DNA of 64,000 nt from Mycobacterium sp. Z3061 (GTDB lineage: Bacteria > Actinomycetota > Actinomycetes > Mycobacteriales > Mycobacteriaceae): contig NZ_CP134062.1 of NCBI RefSeq assembly GCF_031583025.1, forward strand, positions 1,054,001-1,118,000. Direction: 5' to 3'. Made by a program: the position numbers and the translations under genes. Below the pieces are notes generated by a model that saw nothing but the letters and a program-made list of their open reading frames with translations, made no database searches and was not told the DNA's origin. Positions 25,775 through 34,440 of the stretch are shown here, one piece after another; position 1 is the stretch's first letter; each line of letters begins with the position of its first letter.

Positions 25775-26391
25775 AGGTTGGGCGCTGGTTCATCGCGGCG
25801 GCGGTGGTGGCGGGGCTGCTCACGGGCTGCTCCGGACGTGACGCGGTCGCGCAGGGCGGCACCTTCGAGTTCGTCTCTCCCGGCGGCAAGACCGACATCC
25901 TCTACGACCCGCCGCAAAGCCGCGGCCGCCCCGGCCCGCTGTCCGGGCCCAGCCTGACCGACCCGGCGCGGACCCTGTCGCTGAACGACTTTCCCGGGCA
26001 GGTCGTGGTCATCAACGTGTGGGGCCAGTGGTGCGGCCCGTGCCGGGCCGAAATCGGGCAGCTGCAGCGGGTGTATGACGCGACCCGCGATTCCGGCGTC
26101 TCGTTCCTCGGGATCGACGTCCGGGACAACAGTCGCGAGGCGGCCCAGGATTTCGTCAACGACCGGCACGTCACGTTTCCGTCGATCTACGACCCGCCGA
26201 TGCGCACCCTGATCGCCTTCGGCGGCAAGTATCCGACCACCGTCATTCCGTCGACGCTGGTGCTGGACCGCCAGCACCGGGTGGCCGCGGTGTTCCTGCG
26301 TGAACTGCTCGCCGAGGATCTGCAGCCGGTGGTCCAGCGAATCGCCGCGGAGAGTGCCGGCGGGCCCTCGGCGAGTTCGGGACCGCAGTGA
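25771..26391 (+). CDS. Thioredoxin-fold lipoprotein of cytochrome c maturation (ResA/CcsX-like, Rv0526)
   Basis: A 206-residue lipoprotein: lipobox LLTGC near residue 20, then an extracytoplasmic TlpA/ResA-type thioredoxin domain with active site WGQWCGPCRAE and cis-Pro in YPTTVIPSTLV. It should reduce apocytochrome c haem-binding cysteines outside the membrane, taking electrons from the CcdA protein encoded next (GTGA overlap). It belongs to the system II maturation operon. Confidence 0.9.
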   Translation: MKVGRWFIAAAVVAGLLTGCSGRDAVAQGGTFEFVSPGGKTDILYDPPQSRGRPGPLSGPSLTDPARTLSLNDFPGQVVVINVWGQWCGPCRAEIGQLQRVYDATRDSGVSFLGIDVRDNSREAAQDFVNDRHVTFPSIYDPPMRTLIAFGGKYPTTVIPSTLVLDRQHRVAAVFLRELLAEDLQPVVQRIAAESAGGPSASSGPQ

Positions 26392-27164
26392 CCGGTTTCG
26401 CCCACATCGCCTCCGCCGGGCCGCTGGTGGTGGCACTCGGTGCCTGCCTGCTGGCAGGGCTGGTGTCGTTCGCGTCGCCGTGCGTGGTGCCGCTGGTGCC
26501 GGGTTACCTCTCGTACCTGGCCGCGGTCGTGGGGGTGGACGACGACAGTCCGGGCACCGTCAAGGCGCCGCCGGCCGCGCGCTGGCGGGTCGCCGGGTCG
26601 GCGGCGCTGTTCGTCGCCGGCTTCACCATGGTGTTCGTGCTGGGCACCGTGGTCGTGCTCGGCATGACGACCGCGTTGATCACCAATCAGATGCTGCTGC
26701 AGCGCGTCGGCGGGGTGTTGACGATCGTCATGGGACTGGTGTTCGTCGGGCTGATCCCGGCGCTGCAGCGCCAGGCCCGGTTCAGCCCACGGCAGCTGAC
26801 CTCGGTTGCGGGAGCGCCCCTGTTGGGTGCGGTGTTCGCGCTGGGCTGGACGCCGTGCCTGGGGCCGACGCTGACCGGGGTGATCACCGTGGCCTCGGCG
26901 ACCGACGGCGCGAACGTGGCCCGCGGGATAGCGCTGGTGATCGCGTACTGCCTGGGGCTGGGTATCCCGTTCGTGTTGCTGGCGTTCGGCTCGGCCAGCG
27001 CGATGGCCGGCCTGGGCTGGCTGCGCCGCCACGCCCGGGCGATCCAGGTGTTCGGCGGTGTGCTGTTGATCGCGGTCGGCACGGCGCTGGTCACCGGGGT
27101 GTGGAACGACTTCGTGTCGTGGCTGCGCGACGCCTTCGTCTCCGATGTCAGGCTGCCGATCTGA
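26388..27164 (+). CDS. ccdA: Cytochrome c biogenesis thiol-disulfide transporter CcdA
   Basis: A 258-residue membrane protein with six helices of the DsbD/CcdA family. The two redox cysteines lie in SFASPCVVPLVPGYLSY and LGWTPCLGPTL. It moves reducing equivalents across the membrane to the thioredoxin-like lipoprotein encoded upstream. The GTG start overlaps the preceding stop, and the stop overlaps the resB ATG. Confidence 0.93.
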   Translation: MTGFAHIASAGPLVVALGACLLAGLVSFASPCVVPLVPGYLSYLAAVVGVDDDSPGTVKAPPAARWRVAGSAALFVAGFTMVFVLGTVVVLGMTTALITNQMLLQRVGGVLTIVMGLVFVGLIPALQRQARFSPRQLTSVAGAPLLGAVFALGWTPCLGPTLTGVITVASATDGANVARGIALVIAYCLGLGIPFVLLAFGSASAMAGLGWLRRHARAIQVFGGVLLIAVGTALVTGVWNDFVSWLRDAFVSDVRLPI

Positions 27165-28789
27165 TGGCGCGTCTGTTCGCGCCCAGGGCGCTCGCGGGGA
27201 GGGTGCGCAACACCTGGCGGTCGTTGACGTCCATGGGCACCGCTTTGGTCCTGCTTTTCCTGCTCGCCCTCGGCGCGATTCCCGGAGCGCTGTTGCCGCA
27301 GCGCAGCCTCAACGCCGGCAAGGTCGAGGAGTACCTGCACACCCACCCGATGATCGGGCCGTGGCTCAACGAGCTGCAGGCCTTCGACGTCTTTTCCAGC
27401 TTCTGGTTCACCGCCATCTACGTGCTGCTGTTCGTGTCGCTGGTCGGCTGCCTGACCCCGCGGATCTTCGAACACGCCCGTAGCTTGCGGGCCCACCCGG
27501 TGGCCGCGCCGCGCAACCTGTCCAGGCTGCCCAAGCACGCCGAAGCCCGAGCGTTCGGTGATCCCGAGACCCTGGCCACGACCGTCACCGACCGGCTGCG
27601 GGGCTGGCGCACCAGCGTCAGGCGCAGCGGCGCAACCGTCGAGGTCTCCGGCGAGAAGGGGTACCTGCGCGAGTTCGGCAACCTGGTCTTCCACTTCTCG
27701 TTGCTCGGTCTGCTGGTCGCCGTCGCCGCCGGCAAGCTGTTCGGCTACGAGGGCAACGTGATCGTCATCGCCGACGGCGGCCCGGGATTCTGTTCGGCGT
27801 CGCCGGCGGCATTCGACTCGTTCCGCGCCGGCAACACCGTCGACGGCACCTCGTTGCACCCGATCTGCCTGCGGGTCAACAACTTCCAGGCCAACTACCT
27901 CCCGTCCGGGCAGGCCACCTCGTTCGCCGCCGACATCGCATACCAGGCCGGGGACGACCTGACGTCGAACACCTGGCGGCCCTACCGGCTCGAGGTCAAC
28001 CACCCGCTGCGCATCGGCGGCGACCGGGTCTACCTGCAGGGGCACGGTTACGCGCCCACCTTCACCGTGACGTTCCCCAACGGCCAGACCCGCACATCGA
28101 CGGTGCAGTGGCGACCCGACAACCCGCAGACCCTGCTGTCCTCCGGCGTGGCGCGCATCGATCCGCCGGCCGGCAGCTACCCCACCGCCGAGGAGCGCCG
28201 GCAACACGAGATCGCCATCCAGGGACTGCTGGCGCCCACCGAACAGTTGGACGGCACGCTGCTGTCGTCGCGGTTCCCGGCGCTCAACGACCCGGCGGTG
28301 GCCATCGACATCTACCGGGGCGACACCGGCCTGGACACCGGACGGCCCCAGTCGCTGTTCAACCTGGACCCTCGCCTGATCGAACAGGGCCGGTTGACCA
28401 AGGAGAAGCGGGTCAATCTGCGCGTCGGTGACCAGGTGCGGATCGACCAGGGCCCCGCGGCCGGCACGACGGTCCGCTTCGACGGCGCCGTGCCGTTCGT
28501 CAACCTGCAGGTCTCGCACGACCCCGGACAGATCTGGGTACTGGTGTTCGCCATCTCGATGATGGCCGGGCTGTTGGTGTCGCTGCTGGTGCGCCGGCGC
28601 CGGGTGTGGGTTCGCCTGACGCCGGTCACCGGCACACCAGATACGGTTGACGTCGAATTGGGCGGTCTGGCGCGCACCGACAACTCCGGATGGGGCGACG
28701 AGTTCGAGCGGCTGACCGAGCGGTTGGTGGCCGGGTTCGGCGAAGTCCCAGCTGCCGAGCGAGCCGAAACGAAAGTGGACGTCACATGA
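27164..28789 (+). CDS. resB: Cytochrome c biogenesis protein ResB (Ccs1)
   Basis: A 541-residue membrane protein: two helices near the N-terminus (LTSMGTALVLLFLLALGAIPG with the following LLPQ motif), a third near residue 180 (FHFSLLGLLVAVAAGKLFGYEG), a large extracytoplasmic domain and a last helix near residue 465. With CcsB it forms the system II haem delivery and ligation complex. ATG 27164 overlaps the ccdA stop. The last bases overlap ccsB (ATGA). Confidence 0.93.
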   Translation: MARLFAPRALAGRVRNTWRSLTSMGTALVLLFLLALGAIPGALLPQRSLNAGKVEEYLHTHPMIGPWLNELQAFDVFSSFWFTAIYVLLFVSLVGCLTPRIFEHARSLRAHPVAAPRNLSRLPKHAEARAFGDPETLATTVTDRLRGWRTSVRRSGATVEVSGEKGYLREFGNLVFHFSLLGLLVAVAAGKLFGYEGNVIVIADGGPGFCSASPAAFDSFRAGNTVDGTSLHPICLRVNNFQANYLPSGQATSFAADIAYQAGDDLTSNTWRPYRLEVNHPLRIGGDRVYLQGHGYAPTFTVTFPNGQTRTSTVQWRPDNPQTLLSSGVARIDPPAGSYPTAEERRQHEIAIQGLLAPTEQLDGTLLSSRFPALNDPAVAIDIYRGDTGLDTGRPQSLFNLDPRLIEQGRLTKEKRVNLRVGDQVRIDQGPAAGTTVRFDGAVPFVNLQVSHDPGQIWVLVFAISMMAGLLVSLLVRRRRVWVRLTPVTGTPDTVDVELGGLARTDNSGWGDEFERLTERLVAGFGEVPAAERAETKVDVT

Positions 28790-29760
28790 ACACCCAGCAC
28801 ATCAACATCGGTCTGGCCCGCTACTCCGACTGGGCGTTCACGTCGGCCGTGGTGGCACTGGTCGTGGCGCTGCTGCTGCTGGCCTACGAACTCGCCTACG
28901 TCCGCGCCCGCAAGCTGGAACCGGTGGCCGTGGCCGCCGGGACGGTGACCACCGACAGCGCCGCGCCCGGGATCGTGGCGGAGACGCCGGGCCGGCCGCT
29001 GGACGAACGTGTCGGTCGGGCCGGCCTGGCGGTGCTCTACCTCGGCATGGGACTGCTGTTCGCCTGCATCGTGCTGCGTGGGCTGGCCACCATGCGGGTG
29101 CCCTGGGGCAACATGTACGAGTTCATCAACCTGACCTGCATGTCCGGATTGATCGCCGGCGCGGTCGTGCTGCGCCGCCCGCAGTACCGGCCGTTGTGGG
29201 TGTTCCTGCTGCTGCCGATCCTGATCCTGCTGACTGTCTCCGGGCGCTGGCTCTACGCCAACGCCGCACCGGTGATGCCCGCTCTGCAGTCCTACTGGCT
29301 GCCGATCCACGTGTCGGTGGTCAGTCTCGGCTCGGGCGTGTTCATGGTCGCCGGCATCGCGAGCATCCTGTTCCTGCTGCGCACGTCGCGGTTCGGCGAG
29401 CCGGACGCCCAAGGCCGGCTACCGCGGCTTGTGCAGCGGTTCCCGGACGCCCAGACGCTGGACCGGATCGCCTACCGCACCACCATCTTCGCCTTCCCGG
29501 TGTTCGGATTCGGCGTCATCTTCGGGGCGATCTGGGCGGAGGAAGCGTGGGGCCGCTACTGGGGCTGGGACCCCAAGGAAACGGTGTCCTTCATCGCATG
29601 GGTGGTGTACGCCGCGTACCTCCACGCCAGGTCAACGGCCGGTTGGCGGGACCGCAAGGCCGCCTGGATCAACGTCGTGGGATTCGTCGCCATGGTCTTC
29701 AACCTGTTCTTCGTTAACCTGGTGACGGTCGGCCTGCACTCCTACGCGGGCGTCGGCTGA
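28786..29760 (+). CDS. ccsB: Cytochrome c synthase subunit CcsB/CcsA
   Basis: A 324-residue membrane protein of the haem handling family. The WWD haem-binding loop reads WGRYWGWDPKETVSF, and conserved histidines sit in the helices at PIHVSVVSLGSGVF and near the end (LVTVGLHSYAGVG). Working with ResB, it exports haem and attaches it to CxxCH motifs of c-type cytochromes. This is the last gene of the operon that starts at hemL. Confidence 0.94.
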   Translation: MNTQHINIGLARYSDWAFTSAVVALVVALLLLAYELAYVRARKLEPVAVAAGTVTTDSAAPGIVAETPGRPLDERVGRAGLAVLYLGMGLLFACIVLRGLATMRVPWGNMYEFINLTCMSGLIAGAVVLRRPQYRPLWVFLLLPILILLTVSGRWLYANAAPVMPALQSYWLPIHVSVVSLGSGVFMVAGIASILFLLRTSRFGEPDAQGRLPRLVQRFPDAQTLDRIAYRTTIFAFPVFGFGVIFGAIWAEEAWGRYWGWDPKETVSFIAWVVYAAYLHARSTAGWRDRKAAWINVVGFVAMVFNLFFVNLVTVGLHSYAGVG

Positions 29761-29795
29761 CCCAGGGCCAGACAGGCGAGAGAGGGGGAGTGGGA

Positions 29796-31133
29796 GTGTC
29801 AGAGCATCCGACGCCGGGCGCGGGGGCGCCGCGGGTTCACCCGGGCAATGAAGAGAGCGCGGGCAGCCCCAACGTCAGTCCGGATCAGCCGACCGCAGAG
29901 TTCAAACCGGCCGCCGACCCCGTCGGCGAGGCACCGACCCGGGCGTTCAGCGGGTTCCGTACCGAACGGCGCAGCGCCGCCCCCGAGCCGGGCCCGGCGC
30001 CGTACCAGACCGCCGAGCTCGAGCGTCCGCAGTGGGACGCCGGCCCGACGACGGGGCCGGTCACCGGTGTCACGCGGGTGGACCCGACGGCCTACGGCGC
30101 TTATTACCCCGGCCCGCCGGAGAACGCCCAGAACGCCGGTACCCAGGAGGAGCGGCCCCAGTTCCGCCCGGAACCGCTACCGCATGCCCCCTACCCCGAA
30201 CTGTCCACGACAGTCCTGCTGCGACCGGTCAAGCCGCCGCCATCGGAGGGCTGGCGTCGCGCGCTCTACGTCATGTCGGGCCAGCTGATCAATCTCGGCG
30301 AGGGTCCCCGCGCCACCCGGCACAACAACCTGGTCGCCCAGATCAACCGGCCGCTGCGCGGCTGCTACCGCATCGCGGTGCTGTCGTTGAAGGGCGGCGT
30401 CGGCAAGACGACCATCACCGCGTCCCTGGGGTCCACCTTCGCGTCCGTGCGTGGCGACCGGGTGGTCGCGGTGGATGCCAACCCGGACCGCGGGACCCTG
30501 AGCCAGAAGGTTCCGCTGGAGACCCCGGCGACCGTGCGCCATCTGCTGCGCGACGCCGACAGCATTGACCGGTACAGCGACGTTCGCAGCTACACGTCGC
30601 AGAACGCGGACGGCCTGGAAATCCTGGCCTCCGAGAGTGACCCGGCCGTATCGGAGGCCTTCAACGGCGACGACTACACCAAGGCGATCGACATCCTCGA
30701 GCGGTTCTACGGTCTGGTGCTCACCGACTGCGGCACCGGCCTGCTCCATTCGACGATGTCGGCGGTCCTGGCGAAGTCCGATGTGCTGATCGTGGTCGCC
30801 TCGGGCTCCATCGACGGCGCCCGCAGTGCCTCGGCGACGCTGGACTGGCTGGAGGCCCACGGCTACGAGGACCTGGTGCGCAACTCCGTCGCGGTGATCA
30901 ACGCGGTGCGGTCCCGTTCCGGCAAGGTCGACATGGACAAAGTGATCGACCACTTCGCGCGGCGATGCCGCGCGGTGCGGGTGGTGCCCTTCGACCCCCA
31001 CCTCGAGGAAGGCGCCGAAATCAGCCTGGACCGGTTGAAGCGGGATACCCGCGAGGCCGTCGCGGAGCTGGCTGCGGTGGTCGCCGACGGATTCCCCGCC
31101 GACCAGCGGCGGTCCAACCCGAACTTCGTCTAG
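29796..31133 (+). CDS. MinD/ParA-like ATPase with long disordered N-terminus (Rv0530 type)
   Basis: A 445-residue protein. Residues 1-130 are Pro/Glu/Arg-rich and probably disordered. The ATPase domain starts near 170, with deviant Walker A LKGGVGKTT (about 196-204), VVAVDANPDRGTL and the switch region VLTDCGTGL. The layout resembles EspI-like ATPases linked to type VII secretion, but no ESX genes lie nearby. GTG 29796 is chosen with AGGGGG 7 bases upstream; GTG 29790 is too close. A small gene on the other strand overlaps its last four bases. Confidence 0.82.
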   Translation: MSEHPTPGAGAPRVHPGNEESAGSPNVSPDQPTAEFKPAADPVGEAPTRAFSGFRTERRSAAPEPGPAPYQTAELERPQWDAGPTTGPVTGVTRVDPTAYGAYYPGPPENAQNAGTQEERPQFRPEPLPHAPYPELSTTVLLRPVKPPPSEGWRRALYVMSGQLINLGEGPRATRHNNLVAQINRPLRGCYRIAVLSLKGGVGKTTITASLGSTFASVRGDRVVAVDANPDRGTLSQKVPLETPATVRHLLRDADSIDRYSDVRSYTSQNADGLEILASESDPAVSEAFNGDDYTKAIDILERFYGLVLTDCGTGLLHSTMSAVLAKSDVLIVVASGSIDGARSASATLDWLEAHGYEDLVRNSVAVINAVRSRSGKVDMDKVIDHFARRCRAVRVVPFDPHLEEGAEISLDRLKRDTREAVAELAAVVADGFPADQRRSNPNFV

Positions 31134-31285
31134 CGCGGCTTGTTATCGCCCAATCGTCGCAAGAACTCCGGATCGTCGTCGGGCCCGATGACGCGGGTCT
31201 TCGGCGGGCTGGTCTGCGACCGCGCCGCGCGCCAGCCGAGATAGATCAACGTCCCCAGAACAAGGACGACGAGCAGGTAAAGCAC
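31130..31285 (-). CDS. 51-residue single-helix membrane protein (Rv0530A type)
   Basis: The start is GTG with AAGGAGG 7 bases upstream. The product has one N-terminal helix, LYLLVVLVLGTLIYLGW, then a basic stretch and a soluble tail with PDDDPEFLRRLGDNKPR. The stop codon overlaps the stop of the MinD-like gene on the other strand by four bases (shared CTAG). Position and size match the small gene annotated as Rv0530A in M. tuberculosis, as I recall. Function unknown. Confidence 0.75.
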   Translation of the reverse strand: MLYLLVVLVLGTLIYLGWRAARSQTSPPKTRVIGPDDDPEFLRRLGDNKPR

Positions 31286-31319
31286 TCGACACCTCCTTTG
31301 GGCAAATATACCCGCGCCG

Positions 31320-31325
31320 TAGGCT
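31320..31325 (+). promoter_or_regulatory. -10 element of a leaderless promoter
   Basis: TAGGCT stands 6 bases before GTG 31332, and no Shine-Dalgarno sequence is present, so transcription should start at the GTG. Confidence 0.5.
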
Positions 31326-31331
31326 CAGGCT

Positions 31332-31673
31332 GTGCCAGAAGCGCCTAACGACAACACCGGTGACCGTTCCGCCGCCGGCCGCGGCGTCGTCGCAGTCCTG
31401 CTGTACGTGGCGGCCCGACTGCTGCTGTTCGTGGTTGTCACCGCCGGAATCTACGGGCTCGCGCGCCTGCTCGGCGTGGCTGACTTCCCGCTGTTCGTGG
31501 CCGCCCTCGGCGGCCTGATCATCTCCATGCCGCTGGGCATGTGGGTCTTCAGCCCGCTGCGGCGGCACGCGACCGCGACGCTCGCGGCGGCCGGTGAGCG
31601 CCGGCGCCGGGAACGGGAGCAGTTGCAGGCCCGGCTGCGCGGCGAGACCGTTGCTTCCGACGGGGACGATTAG
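31332..31673 (+). CDS. DUF4229 family membrane protein (Rv0531 type)
   Basis: A 113-residue protein with two helices (VVAVLLYVAARLLLFVVVTAG and FPLFVAALGGLIISMPLGM), then an Arg/Glu-rich coiled-coil-like tail. The FPLxxAALxGLxISMPLGxW segment is the mark of DUF4229. Function unknown. It converges on fabH with 3 bases between stops. Confidence 0.82.
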   Translation: MPEAPNDNTGDRSAAGRGVVAVLLYVAARLLLFVVVTAGIYGLARLLGVADFPLFVAALGGLIISMPLGMWVFSPLRRHATATLAAAGERRRREREQLQARLRGETVASDGDD

Positions 31674-31676
31674 CGA

Positions 31677-32690
31677 TCAGTCGCTGTGCAGCGGCATCCG
31701 GACGACCTGCGCGGCGTACGTCAGGCCCGCGCCGTAGCCGATCAGCAGGGCCAGGTCGCCCGGTTTGGCCGCCCCGGTGTCCATGAGTTCGGCGATGGCG
31801 AGCGGGATGGAGGCCGCCGAGGTGTTGCCGGCATGCTCGATGTCGTTGGCGACGACGGTGTCCGGCCGCAACTGCAGGTTCTTCACCAGCAGGTCGTTGA
31901 TCCGGGTGTTGGCCTGGTGCGGCACGAAGACGTCGATCTGATCGGGTCCCACGCCGGCAGCCTCCAGTGCCCGACGGCCGACATCGCCCATTTTGAAGGC
32001 CGCCCAACGGAATACCGCAGGGCCTTCCAAACGCACGAACGGGCGCGGGCCACTGGGGTTCTGCGCGAACGTGATCCAGTCGATGTCCTGCCGGATCGCG
32101 CTGGACTGCTCGCCGTCGCTGCCGGCGATCGTCGGCCCCACGCCCTGAAACGGTGTCTCGCCGACCACCACCGCGGCGGCGCCGTCGGCGAAGATGAAAC
32201 AGTTGCCGCGGTCGTACATGTCGATCGTGGGGGACAGTTTCTCGGTGCCGACCACCAGCATCCTCCGGGCGCCACCGCCCCGGATCAGGTTGGTCGCCGT
32301 GCTCAGCGCGTAGCCGAACCCCGCGCACCCGGCCGAGATGTCAAAGCCGAGAACATCTTTGGCGCCGAGTGCCGCCGCGACCATCGGGGCGGCCGGCGGG
32401 GTCTGCAGGAAGTGGGTGTTGGTGGTGACGATCACGCCGTCGATGTCGGACGCCGACAGCGAGGCGTTCTTCAGGGCGCGCCGGCAGGCCTCGGCCGCCA
32501 TCGAAGCGGCGGACTCGTCATCGGCGGCGAACCGGCGCGTCTTGATACCGGTGCGTGAGTAGATCCATTCGTCCGACGAGTCGATGTTCTGGCATATCTC
32601 GTCGTTGGTGACGACGCGCTCGGGACGGTATGCCCCGACACTGAGCAGGCCGACGTTGGTGGGGCCACTGACCGTGGCGATCTCCGTCAT
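31677..32690 (-). CDS. fabH: Beta-ketoacyl-ACP synthase III
   Basis: A 337-residue KAS III that condenses an acyl-CoA with malonyl-AcpM and so links FAS-I products to the FAS-II mycolate system in mycobacteria. The triad is visible: Cys in [13 protein letters not shown], His in [11 protein letters not shown], Asn in [15 protein letters not shown] lies about 9 bases before ATG 32690. It has the length and position of M. tuberculosis FabH (Rv0533c). Confidence 0.95.
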   Translation of the reverse strand: MTEIATVSGPTNVGLLSVGAYRPERVVTNDEICQNIDSSDEWIYSRTGIKTRRFAADDESAASMAAEACRRALKNASLSASDIDGVIVTTNTHFLQTPPAAPMVAAALGAKDVLGFDISAGCAGFGYALSTATNLIRGGGARRMLVVGTEKLSPTIDMYDRGNCFIFADGAAAVVVGETPFQGVGPTIAGSDGEQSSAIRQDIDWITFAQNPSGPRPFVRLEGPAVFRWAAFKMGDVGRRALEAAGVGPDQIDVFVPHQANTRINDLLVKNLQLRPDTVVANDIEHAGNTSAASIPLAIAELMDTGAAKPGDLALLIGYGAGLTYAAQVVRMPLHSD

Positions 32691-32750
32691 TTACCGCGTC
32701 CTTCCCGCCGCCGCCGCACCTTCCCTTATGCCGCCGGGGCGTGATCGACT

Positions 32751-33629
32751 CTAGGCGTGCCCGCTGTACGCCAGCGCGGCGGCCACGGCAACCGACCACA
32801 CCACCATGGCCAGGCCGGTGTCACGCAGCACCGGGATCAACTCGCGGCCGCCGCGGCCGGACCGGACCGGGCGGTCGGCGCGCAGGGCCAGCGGCGCGGC
32901 CACCAGACCCGCAGCGCACCACGGGGTGGCAAGCATCAGCACCAGCGTCAGCAGACCAGGGACGACCAGCAGCGAGTGGTAGAGCACGCGGGTGCGGCGG
33001 TCGCCCAGGCGCACCGCCAGGGTGATCTTGCCGGACTGGGTGTCGGTCGGGATGTCCCGAAGGTTGTTGGCGACCAGCACCGAGGACGACAACGCCCCGA
33101 TGCCCACCGCCAGCACCAGTCCCACCCAGTCGACCCGCAGGGCCTGCGTGTACTGCGTGCCCAGCACCGCGATCAGGCCGAAGAATACGAACACCGCGAC
33201 CTCGCCCAGCCCCGAATAGCCGTACGGCCGCGACCCTCCGGTGTAGAGCCAGGCACCCAGCACCGAGACAGCGCCCACCGCGATCAACCACGGTGCGCTG
33301 ACCAGCGCCAGCGCCAGCCCGGCCACGCAGCCGACGAACAGGCTCACCAGCGCCGCGGTCAGCACCGCCCGCGGGGCCGCGAGCCGCGAACCAACCAACC
33401 GCACCGGGCCGGCCCGCTCGTCGTCGGTGCCGCGGATGCCGTCGGAGTAGTCGTTGGCGTAGTTGACGCCGACGATGAACGATAGCGCCACGGCCAGCGC
33501 CAACAGCGCCTTCCACCACACCGCGCCGTGCAGCCATGCCGCGGCGCCGGTGCCCGCGATCACGGGGGCTACCGCGTTCGGCAGCGTGCGCGGGCGCGCT
33601 CCGGAGATCCACTGGGCAAAACTGGCCAC
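32751..33629 (-). CDS. menA: 1,4-dihydroxy-2-naphthoate polyprenyltransferase
   Basis: A UbiA-family membrane prenyltransferase of 292 residues that joins the polyprenyl chain to dihydroxynaphthoate in menaquinone synthesis. The first Asp-rich motif is [16 protein letters not shown], the second [17 protein letters not shown] 33629 reproduces the ASFAQW start of the family; a GTG 3 bases earlier is possible. It is divergent from mtnP with very little space between starts. Other menaquinone genes lie at 42-43, 48-49 and 54-64 kb. Confidence 0.95.
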   Translation of the reverse strand: MASFAQWISGARPRTLPNAVAPVIAGTGAAAWLHGAVWWKALLALAVALSFIVGVNYANDYSDGIRGTDDERAGPVRLVGSRLAAPRAVLTAALVSLFVGCVAGLALALVSAPWLIAVGAVSVLGAWLYTGGSRPYGYSGLGEVAVFVFFGLIAVLGTQYTQALRVDWVGLVLAVGIGALSSSVLVANNLRDIPTDTQSGKITLAVRLGDRRTRVLYHSLLVVPGLLTLVLMLATPWCAAGLVAAPLALRADRPVRSGRGGRELIPVLRDTGLAMVVWSVAVAAALAYSGHA

Positions 33630-33644
33630 CACCGCATCCTGCCC

Positions 33645-33656
33645 TATGCATAAGAT
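33645..33656. promoter_or_regulatory. Compact divergent promoter of menA and mtnP
   Basis: TAAGAT (33651-33656) stands 7 bases before GTG 33664 and fits a leaderless mtnP transcript. It is fused to the palindrome TATGCATA (33645-33652), which reads the same towards menA, whose GTG lies 15 bases away. Confidence 0.45.
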
Positions 33657-33663
33657 TGCGCGG

Positions 33664-34440
33664 GTGCTCGGAGTGATTGGCGGTACCGGCTTCTATACGT
33701 TCTTCGATTCAGACACCCGAACCGTCCATCCGGACACCCCCTGGGGTGAACCCAGTGCACCGATCACGATCGGCGCCGTCGGCGGGCATGAGGTCGCCTT
33801 TCTGCCGCGCCACGGCGCCAAGCACGAGTACTCGGCGCACACCGTCCCGTACCGGGCGAACATGTGGGCGCTGCGCGCGCTGGGCGTGCGGCGGGTGTTC
33901 GCGCCCTGTGCGGTCGGCAGCCTGAATCCCCGGATCGAGCGGGGCGCGGTGGTGGTGCCCGACCAACTCGTCGACCGCACCAGCGGCCGGGCGGACACCT
34001 ATTTCGACACCGGCGGGGTGCACACCGGCTTCGCCGACCCGTACTGTCCGACGCTGCGCACCGCGGTCACCGACCTGCCCGACGTGGTCGACGGCGGCAC
34101 CATGGTGGTGATTCAGGGTCCCCGCTTCTCCACCCGGGCGGAGAGTCAGTGGTTCGCCGCCGCCGGGTTCAGCCTGGTCAACATGACCGGATATCCGGAG
34201 GCTATCCTCGCCCGCGAACTCGAATTATGTTATGCAGCAATAGCTTTGATCACCGATGTGGATGCCGGGGTGGCGGTTGGTGAAGGTGTGAAGGGCGTCG
34301 ATGTGTTCGCTGAGTTCGGGCAGAACATCGAGATGTTCAAGAAACTGGTGCGCGCCGCGATCGGTAGCGTCGCGGCCGAGCGCACCTGCACACACTGCCT
34401 GCAGCATGCCGGGGTGCCGTTGCCTTTCGAGCTGCCATGA
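33664..34440 (+). CDS. mtnP: S-methyl-5'-thioadenosine phosphorylase
   Basis: A 258-residue purine nucleoside phosphorylase family enzyme of methionine salvage. It begins [14 protein letters not shown]; the phosphate and ribose sites are [21 protein letters not shown] and [13 protein letters not shown], and NMTGYPEA holds the base-binding region. GTG 33664 is chosen because of the -10 in front of it and because the M. tuberculosis protein has Met at this point; ATG 33646 is an alternative with six more residues. The next gene overlaps its stop (ATGA). Confidence 0.92.
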   Translation: MLGVIGGTGFYTFFDSDTRTVHPDTPWGEPSAPITIGAVGGHEVAFLPRHGAKHEYSAHTVPYRANMWALRALGVRRVFAPCAVGSLNPRIERGAVVVPDQLVDRTSGRADTYFDTGGVHTGFADPYCPTLRTAVTDLPDVVDGGTMVVIQGPRFSTRAESQWFAAAGFSLVNMTGYPEAILARELELCYAAIALITDVDAGVAVGEGVKGVDVFAEFGQNIEMFKKLVRAAIGSVAAERTCTHCLQHAGVPLPFELP

